Source of the DNA: Diphasiastrum complanatum
Lineage: Eukaryota > Streptophyta > Lycopodiopsida > Lycopodiales > Lycopodiaceae
Length of the DNA stretch: 64,000 bases
Assembly: GCA_029204225.1 (NCBI GenBank)
Contig: MU832043.1
Span: 1-64,000, forward strand
Direction of reading: 5' to 3'
Part shown: positions 56,483-64,000 of the stretch, piece by piece
Position numbering within the stretch: the first letter of the stretch is position 1
How the letters are laid out: each line of letters starts with the position of its first letter
Translations under genes and position numbers: made by a program
Notes under the pieces: model-generated
What the model was told of the DNA's origin: nothing
Database searches by the model: none
The model's input: only the letters and a program-made list of their open reading frames with translations

Positions 56483-56991
56483 GGGCTCAAAAGTTGACAC
56501 TCTCTCTAGAAAGATCTAGAGGATGAACTATAGAGGACATCTATCATGCGTGTCCCATCATTACTCTCATAGGTCTGCAGTTTTGAATGACAAGCATGAT
56601 TGAATAGTGTTTGAGGTTACGTAAAAGATGTGTGTATGTATTCACGTGTGTTTGACTTCTAGACGGAAATGTTTACATGTCTCATCATACCAGGGTTGGT
56701 GTGGATGGTGAGAGAGGGTGTAGGAAGGAGATTTTTGATGTCTGGATGGGAAGGCAATAGAGGCGGATTTGTGAAGCACAGTTGCGAGTAAAGTGGCCCA
56801 GGTCTAAAGTGGGCTATTATGTGGGAAACAGAGTAGGGAGGAGAGAGAGACACTTCTAGGAGTTGGGAGGTTTTTAGTTGATTAACCAAAATCAGCGAGG
56901 CATGAGATTTATTATCCAGTTGATGGACAAATTCAGAAGTTGCAACCATTGGATCTCAAGCAGCATATCATAGATCCTAAGATTCATAAGG
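56479..56991. other. Spacer between LINE and Ty3 sequences
   Basis: No recognised coding motif. It may include decayed 3' portions of the Ty3 element. Confidence 0.4.
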
Positions 56992-59758
56992 TCAAAGGAT
57001 AGTACATATTGGTAAGTAGGTGGAATACCGCCTTTGAGCAGGGTCCAACTTCTTGCTTTCAAAAGCCACCGGTCTACCATCCTGATATAGGATTGCGCCT
57101 ATAGCATAGTCACTGGCATCCGTTTCAAGTACATACGGCTTGTTAGGATCCACTATGTGTAGAATAGGCGCTGTAGTTACACAGTATTTGAGGTTCTCAA
57201 AACTCTGATTCAACTCTTCAGTCCAAGTAACTGGAGGACTGAATTTACTGTGCCGGCTAACTCTTTTAGCCCCTTTGAGGACATTCGTCAAGGCCAATGC
57301 AATCAATGCATAGTTCAAGATGAATCTATGAATAAACCCCGTAAAGCCCAAAAAAGACTTAACCTCACGGATGGTTTTAGGGATAGGCCATTCACGTACT
57401 TGTCGGACTTTATTTGGGTCAATTTCCAACCCATGGTACGAAATAATGTGACCAAGGTATAACAACCTTTTCTGGAAGAATACACATTTGGATTCCTTGG
57501 CAAAAGGCTTCTCCTGTCTAAGTAACTTTAAGACAGTCCTGAGATGCTCCTCATGCTCCTCCAAGGTCTTACTATAGATGAGAATATCATCTAAGTAGAC
57601 TATTACAAACTTTCCCAGATATGGACGAAGAAGATCGTTCATCATCTGCTGGAAAGTCGTTGGAGCATTTGTCAAGCCAAATGGTGAAACCAGAAACTCA
57701 TAATGGCCATACCTAGTTCTAAACTTGGTTTTTTCAATATCCTCAGTCTTTATGCGAATCTGATGATACCCTGATCTCAAATCGATTTTGGTGAAGTACT
57801 TTGCACCATGCAATCGATCAACCAGTTCATCCATTTGTGGCAAAGGATAACGGTTTTTAACTTATTCAACTTCTTAAAGTCCACACAAAGACGAGTGCCT
57901 CCGTCTTTTTTATCAACAAGGAGCACAGGTGCCTCCCAGGGAGATTTACTAGGCCTAACATGGCCCATCTTAAGGTAATTTTGCAATTGCCTATAAACCT
58001 CATCCTCTTCAGTAGTACTCATCCTATATGGATACAGTGATATAGGAGAACTACCAGGAATCAGTTTAATACCATGGTCAACACCCCTAGAGGGGGGAAG
58101 ACCCTCAGGAAGCTGTTCAGGAAATACGTCGTTAAATTCTTGTCTAAGTTTCCTAAAAATTTCACCTTCCGGCGAATTTTCTTGTTTTAGGTTATTAGAC
58201 ATTAATTCCATTTGGAGATTGTAAAATTGCAAACTACGTTCTTCGTGGTAAGTAAAATCCTTTAACCAACATAAATAAGAATTGCAATCAACAATATCCA
58301 TACATTTAACAGTTTCCAAAGCAGAAAGCATATACGGAGTATAAATATCAACATTTCCATTCAATTCTATGAGTGAGCCGTTATGTAAGAACGACAAACT
58401 GTGTGTTACATAGTTTTTCTTCATAGACTCGTTCCTCTCATAGAACCACTCTTTACCAAGTATAACATCTACCCTATCTAGATTCATAATATGAAAGTCT
58501 AATTTATCCTTATAGGCTTGAATCTCTATTGGTAGACGTGGGACTATCCGGTCCCAAACTTGGCTTTCTGCTCCATTTGCCAGCTTCACTGTGTATCGGT
58601 GGTCACTTTGCCTTGTTTCCACCTTTAGCTTCTGCAACAAATTTGCGTTAATAAAATTATGTGTGGAACCATCGTCAAATAAAACAGTTACGGCTTGGCC
58701 ATCCACAATCCCCTTCATCCGAATGAGGTCGTGAGGGCCAAAAACAGCCGTATTAAAACAACAATGCTCACACACAGAATTACCAGCAAAGGAAAGATCT
58801 ACACTAGATATGCTAGAGTTACCTGGCGTCTCAAAAGATGCCCCTTTAGCTTTCCGTTTCTTTGGACATTCCTTCGCGACATGACCTGGTTCCATACAAT
58901 TGAAGCACAGATTGTCGCTTCTGGCTTTCATGAAGGTTTCCTGGTCCAAGGTAGATCTTTTCTTCGATTTCCCTGAACCTGAAGCCCCTTCCTTTGCCTT
59001 ATCTTTCGATAAGGAGGGCCTCTTACCCTTTACGTCGGGCAAGACACCAGTCTCAGGCTTAGCCATCGTACGAGTATCATCGTAGATTCTGGCGAAGCGA
59101 ACAACATCCTCGAGGGTAAGAGGCTAGTTCCTCCTGACCTCTAGCTGATAGTCTCTTGGCAACCCCAGTATAAAATGCAACTTTACTAGCAAAGGATCTA
59201 TTCTAGTTGCAAAACGAGAATAGACCTCTTGAAATTCTTGTAAATACTGATCCAGGGGCCGGTTTCCCATATGGATCGTTGCATACTGACGATAAAATTC
59301 AAAATCATTAAGAATAGGAAGGAAGGCCGCCTTAATGGCCTTACAGAAATCCACCCAATTCCTAGGAACTTCAGGCTTACCCCTTATATCTTGCCACCAG
59401 GTAAATGCTTTACCTCGTAGGTACATGACGACTAGATTGATCTTGTTGTCCTCGGATGAATCGTGCATGGAAAAGTGCGAATTCCATCGATCCAGCCATT
59501 GCAAGACCGCCTCCGGGGTTCTATCCTTCTTTTCCCCAGCAAAATCCTCAGGAGTAAACAAGGGTTGATGCACCAATTGCCTTAGCTGCGTCAATTCCTT
59601 GAGATCCTGTTGATCCCTATGTGCTTTGCTTGCATATCCACAATCTGTTGCTGTAGACTGTTAATAGCCAGCATCAAAGCATCAGGGTCTAAAACAGAGG
59701 CAAATACTATATCCTCATGAACAGGGGACATAGGCTGTGTGGTAGGAGTAGGCTCCAT
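56992..59758 (-). mobile_element. Ty3 element: gag, protease, RT, start of RNase H
   Basis: Gag starts at ATG 59758. A frameshift near 59610 leads to a Ty3 gag domain (59594-59124) with VLQWLDRWNSHFSMHD, GKAFTWWQDI and LDQYLQEFQEVYSRF. The frame 59066-57777 holds the knuckle CFNCMEPGHVAKEC, the protease VLFDDGSTHNFINANLLQKL (D-D-G, altered from the usual D(S/T)G) and the RT start GVDHGIKLIPGSSPI. One indel near 57860 moves to 57843-56992: TKIDLRSGYHQIRI, FLVSPFGLTNAPTTFQQMMN, VIVYLDDILIYSK and RNase H opening VLETDASDYAIGAIL. It is cut there, so most of RNase H, integrase and the 3' LTR are gone. Few lesions; comparatively young. Confidence 0.95.
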
Positions 59759-60667
59759 TTTTACAAAGAGAAGAGAGGTGAATTAAGAAGAGATGATAGA
59801 AGAGAATCAAAAGCTACTCAAGGAAGGTAGATACAAGGCTACTCTTGCTGTCTCTTCACAAACCAGATGGTATTGTCCATGGCTGCCAAGAGGAATAAGA
59901 GAGAGCAAGAAGAAGGATGCACCACCACCTCCACCTCTTCTTCCCAAAAAAACTCATGCATAGGAGAGGTATGCCTCCCTCTCCATGCTTGCTTACCACC
60001 TGCCAAGTGGCTTTTCTTTGCCACTAAAACGTGATCACAACCAAGGGATTGGTTAGTTTTCATCCCTCGTGGCAAATAGATGCCACCTCACCCCTTCATC
60101 CGTTACACTGGCCTTCAGGCCTTCTTCGCTGGATTTCAGACCCCTAACACCTTCGTTGCAGTTCATCGCAACAGGGGGCTCACATTTTTAAATAAAAAAA
60201 AGGTTGAGGCTCGCGGAACTACTGTTCGTTTGCTACTGGCCCAACGGAACTGCCTTCAAGACACCTGTCCGCCCCTGGATAGCAATTTGAAGGGTTAATT
60301 TTTAAAAAATTTACAATCTCGTGCAAGGCAAGAGTTTCCCTCTGAAGAAGCAGCGATCAACTAGTTTTTCTTTAACGCTGGGGGGCCTCTAAATTGCCAA
60401 CCCTGTGCCTCGGATCTGAGCGGAATCAAGAACCGCTCCTTTCTGCCACCTGTCCGGCTCTGGACAGTGCCACGTGGCAGTGTACTAGGGGCCCTATTGC
60501 CTTCGTTTTTTGAAAAAAATTCTTTCCAAAAAACCAAAAACAGCGAAGGACTAAACACAAAAAGGTGCATAAAAAATGCGTTTTAAAACCGTTTTGAAAC
60601 CCGTTAGAAGCACCGAACTTTACAAGAGAAGCTCTATGGATCAACGCACCTGCTTTCAGCATGCAGT
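59759..60667 (-). other. Leader of the Ty3 element
   Basis: No gene. The motif CACCTGTCCG(C/G)C(C/T)CTGGA(T/C)AG occurs at about 60263-60282 and again near 60447-60466, so part of the leader is internally repeated. Confidence 0.55.
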
Positions 60668-60680
60668 GGTTGTGATACCA
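60668..60680 (-). promoter_or_regulatory. Ty3 primer-binding site
   Basis: On the minus strand TGGTATCACAACC, a variant of the methionine-tRNA primer site, two bases inside the LTR end. Confidence 0.65.
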
Positions 60681-60682
60681 TA

Positions 60683-61130
60683 TGTTACAATCTTACTTAC
60701 TGCAAACCTTCAGGTGCCGGTTAACCACAAGAGACCGAACGGTTCACGTTCCACCCCGCCATAGGACCTAATCCAGGTCCACCCACCGTGCCCTGGCCTG
60801 TGACCGTATCAAGCTGGATCTGACCTCCATCCCAGACGGCGTCCCATACCACCGCCTAGGCTCTCAGCCATCTCTTGCCTCACGCTAGCAACACATCCTG
60901 GCCGTGCACACGCTCTCCATCCACCTCCTCCTAGGTAGACAGAATGGATGGCAACTGAGCCTTCCTCCCCTTGTATACCTCCAAGGAGAGAGACTCCAAG
61001 CCATGTGCACTCTTGGATCATGACACGTGGCAACCATGCAGGTTCACGAGTCACCGGTCAAGTCTACAGGCCCAGTCATCGTCCAGTCTCAAGTCTGGGT
61101 TTGGGACCCAAGGGAGTTGGGTCCCTAACA
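60683..61130 (-). mobile_element. 5' LTR of the Ty3 element
   Basis: About 448 bases. On the minus strand it starts TGTTAGGGACCCAAC and ends GTAACA, giving TGTTA/TAACA inverted termini beside the primer site. Its outer edge falls within hAT transposase sequence. Confidence 0.65.
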
Positions 61131-62155
61131 CCGAACGTGCCCATGTAGAAACGAAATGCAGCTAGCTCCTCCATGAGTCTGATAGGATCCAGACCAATGT
61201 GTGGACCCACCCTGTAGATGTACTCAAGCCAATCCGCCTCGAGCTCCCTGTCTGCGATCTGTGTCGGAGAGAGGAAGAGGGCATGCAGTATGCGTGCAAA
61301 GCTGTGGATACTCCTGTGAAAGTAGTTCCACCGCGTCTCTTAGTTGAACTTCAGCTCGGTTATCCTGCACGTGAGAGGCATGGGGTTGGAGAAATTAAAA
61401 CGAAATCGAAGCAAAATATGGAAAAACGTAACATCAACTGAAAAACAAACTACAATCATTGAAAAGGTAAAGACCAAGTACATTACTATTCTGCTTACCT
61501 CTCTGGCAGCTGCAGGAACTGTCCAATCCGGTCCATGAGCTCGTACACCAATCCAAGTGTGGACCCTTCGCTGTCAACCATGCGGAGCACAATGTAGAGT
61601 GGACGTAGGAGTCGTGACAATGTCTGCGCATCAGAACTGGTCACCCCTCACCGTGGACGAAAAGTGCTCTCCATCCTGGGTGTGCTGAAACGTACTGGCA
61701 CGCCAAAGATCGCTGGCAACCATCTGTAGAAGCTGTGCCCTGCACCTGATCAGACGGTCGATGACCACCAAGTCGAACGCAAAGCGTGTGGGGGCTGGCT
61801 TCTGGAGGTCCAAATGGCTGAACACCCGGAACATGGCAAGAGCACGCCTAACCCAGGGAAGTGCACCTATGTCCCCCATGAGAAGGTCTATGCCGTGCGT
61901 TGCACAGGGGCTATGGACGATGTGGGGGAACTCGGCCTCTAGGAGGACACCCATCTGAACACAGTTGGTGGCATTGTCTGTCACCATCGTAACGACATGC
62001 TGGGGTGTTACGAGCACGTAACCAGTGCCGAACCCTAGAGAACACAGGAAGTCAGATACCACAGTCAGGGACGTGTCCAGTGTACACGTCCAATAGGGCA
62101 AGACAGTGTGAGTAGTGTGCCCCAGCATGGTCCATAGCCATGGCGGGCCTAACAC
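61131..62155 (-). mobile_element. hAT transposase relic (DUF659 region and downstream)
   Basis: The minus frame 62155-61631 contains VVTMVTDNATNCVQMGVLLE, FPHIVHSPCATHGIDLLMGD and PAPTRFAFDLVVIDRLIRCR, the 'VVTDNA.N...AG..L...P...W.PC..H.(I/L)(D/N)L...(D/E)IG' and 'TRFA..F..L' motifs of plant hAT/DUF659 transposases. After a frameshift it continues SRLLRPLYIVLRMVDSEGST and GLVYELMDRIGQFLQLPE, followed by gtaagc. An intron-like gap ends at ctcacgtgcag (about 61372), and the next part (about 61140-61360) reads RILHALFLSPTQIADRELEA and PHIGLDPIRLMEELAAFRF. The BED finger and C-terminal dimerisation region are missing. The Ty3 LTR cuts it at 61130. Confidence 0.8.
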
Positions 62156-62168
62156 AGCCTAGGGACCC

Positions 62169-62363
62169 TGTCAACAGGATAGGGCCCCACGTTGGGTCCC
62201 GACGTGCAGTCGGCCACGTCAGAGCCACGTGGCCGACACTGGGCAGTATGCATGCTACCAGCCCTCACATTGGGCTAGGAGGGGCTTACTCCATATCAGG
62301 GAGTAGGCAAGGTTGGGTGGATCAGTTAGTGTTTGCCCTACTGTGGTGTTTAGATCTCTAACA
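62169..62363 (+). mobile_element. Possible short 5' LTR of a copia element
   Basis: Ends CTAACA right before a primer site. The left border is uncertain: TGTCAACA at 62169 is the best candidate TG start, but it is not an inverted match to the right end. Confidence 0.35.
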
Positions 62364-62377
62364 TTGGTATCAGAGCC
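62364..62377 (+). promoter_or_regulatory. Copia primer-binding site
   Basis: TTGGTATCAGAGCC, identical to the site at 37707-37720. Confidence 0.92.
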
Positions 62378-63340
62378 ATCTCCATCTTTGGGGAGCTTAG
62401 TTTCAACAAGAGAGAAATCTATCAGAGTGTACAAAATCTCTTCCAACTTTCAGGAATTGGTAGAGCAGAGCCAGCGCTGTAGAAACAGCCTTCTACTGAG
62501 GGAATCTTTGTAGAATTACTTGTTTTTTGACAGAACTTGAGCCTAGTCGCTGTAAAATCAGCTTTCAAGTCTGATTTTCGGGTGCAGATTCATCAAATCT
62601 GAGCGGATTTCAATCTGAAATAAGATAGCAGGGCCAGCGCCGGACAGGGAGGAAGCTAATTGTAGATTTATCTCCGATTTTCAGAAGTTTTTGGGCTAGT
62701 TTTTGTTACCAAATAAAGGACAGATAGGTGACCAGGGTGCTCGTGAAAATCCAGAAGTTGGCTTTTTTGGCTTCAAATCAGAGTTTTTTGGAACCACAGA
62801 GCTGTTTCGTAGTCAGCAAGGGTTACCCTTACAGCAAATCAGATTTTGTTCACAAATTCTAGCCTTTGATTCGGATTTTCCAGATCAGAAGCAGTAATCA
62901 GATTCAGCTCAGACCAGCGAGCAGTTGTCTATTTGAAATCCCAGATTTTGAGATCGATTGTGTTGGAATGTAAATGGAATTGATTACATTACCATAGGTT
63001 ACTTGAGATACATGTGTTTTACACACATTTCTTGCTAAAATTTCCCTGTTGGTGAGCTTAGAGTAGGGCGCTACCATCAGCTCTATATGCACATAGTGTG
63101 CACTCCTTTTAGCCACAAATTTCTGGTTTTGGTTTAGGCTTCATTAGAAGTCTACCTATTTGTGAGCATTCTGTTTTTTGTGCAGAGATCAGCCACCTAT
63201 TTCATTACTTGTTGAGAAAATTGCATGTGGAGTATTGCAATCTATTGTGCTCCTAATTTCAGCTTTGAGGTTGCTGCCCTTTGAGTAGATTTTGACGTGG
63301 AAAGTCTATTTCCTATCTACTACAAGCTGATTTTTCTGTT
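62378..63340 (+). other. Leader of the right-end copia
   Basis: About 960 bases without a domain-bearing frame between the primer site and gag. Confidence 0.55.
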
Positions 63341-64000
63341 ATGGCTAAAGAATCGGAGTCTATTGGTTCTTTATTTAATGAAGATAGGCTGGATGGCACA
63401 AACCATTCCTTGTGGTGCTACATGATAAAGAACCTTCTAATTGCTAAAGGTTTGTGGGAAGTAGTTAATGGTGACGAAGAAAGGTCGCCTACCTTGGCAC
63501 CCTAGAACAACTACTTCATCTACGGAGGTATCTTCCGATGAGCAAAAGAAGTGAAATCGACGAGATGCAAAGCACATTCCATCATTGCATTATCAGTGAA
63601 GAGATCTATCCTTCCACATATGAGATCATGCAAGACTTCCAAAAGTGCTTGGAAGACTCTTGCCAAGATGTTTCAAGTAAAGAATGCGGCAAAAGTGGTA
63701 TATCTTCGAAATCAACTTTCTATCTTGAAGATGCAAGAAGGTGATTTGCTTATAAACCACTTGACGAAGATCAAGGATCTTCGAGAGGAGCTTCTTAGTA
63801 TTGATGAGGTGATTGAGAACTCACAATTTATATCTATTACTCTCAACTCTCTTCCTAATTCTTACCTTCCATTTGTGTCATCATTGAGCATTTCTCTTAG
63901 GGGACAACAAATCTCCTTCGACCAACTTGTTGGCTTACTTCTTCAAGAAGAGCAAACAAGAATCAACTTTGGTGAACAAGAAGATCAAGTTTTCTTTGCA
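63341..64000 (+). mobile_element. Ty1/copia gag, runs off the window
   Basis: ATG at 63341 opens SIGSLFNEDRLDGTNHSLWC followed by NLLIAKGLWEVVNGDEE, a copia gag N-terminus. The frame stops at about 63506. UBN2-type gag then continues in other frames (AWKTLAKMF near 63650; LSILKMQEGDLLINHLTKIK near 63720; ITLNSLPNSYLPFVSSLS near 63840-63890) and is still open at the last base. Confidence 0.9.

Noticed and set aside
60683..61432. Alternative Ty3 LTR ending at a GTAACA at 61427-61432
   Set aside because: It gives a 6-base inverted terminus, but would swallow readable hAT coding sequence; the border at 61130 explains both elements better.

Overview
The window looks like nuclear DNA of a land plant with a large, repeat-rich genome. 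A fern or other seed-free vascular plant is my best guess, but that is only an inference. It holds just two recognisable host genes. Nearly all the rest is decayed LTR retrotransposons, LINEs, a hAT transposon relic and very long GA/CT microsatellites. Nothing prokaryotic is organised here: there are no operons, ribosome binding sites or CRISPR arrays.

Host genes. (1) A minus-strand, eight-exon gene at 12456-16903 encodes a plant-specific protein with the TIGR01589 (A_thal_3526) domain, the family of the Arabidopsis RPGE/BPG4 proteins. I assembled it by hand from splice sites whose phases all agree. (2) A plus-strand gene starting at 49856 encodes the charged N-terminus of an RBM39/CC1-like splicing factor. 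Exons 1 and 2 are present, but no RRM exon appears in the remaining 12.3 kb, so either intron 2 is very long or the copy is broken.

Repeats, left to right. 1-1010: minus copia gag-protease piece. 1236-4569: decayed plus copia with its 3' LTR. 4972-5252: LTR fragment. 6393-8340: minus relative of the 1236 element. 9705-9964: 130 CT units. 21870-24595: plus copia with 3' LTR. 25014-25895: LTR containing a GA tract. 26445-28620: minus Ty3-like element with two gag-like domains and no recognised pol. 29215-29650: GA-rich minisatellite. 29707-30360: phosphoenolpyruvate carboxylase pseudogene. 31140-33850: Ty3 and copia pieces. 36803-37222: Ser/Pro-rich open frame. 37330-41613: plus copia with an in-frame internal deletion. 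41614-44116: minus copia with 5' LTR. 44224-48359: plus copia with another copia nested in it. 51724-56478: head-to-tail LINE fragments separated by GA tracts. 56992-61130: minus Ty3 element inserted into a hAT transposase relic (61131-62155). 62169-64000: start of another plus copia that leaves the window.

The most interesting signal is the LINE array. Three same-strand LINE segments (51778-53511, 53578-53770, 53876-56414) are each bounded on both sides by a long GA (TC on the coding strand) tract and share a 3' end that runs into TC repeats. That is the layout expected of a LINE that primes on, or inserts into, TC microsatellites. The PEPC pseudogene and the double-gag element are the next best leads. 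All similarity statements come from reading motifs by eye; no search was run.
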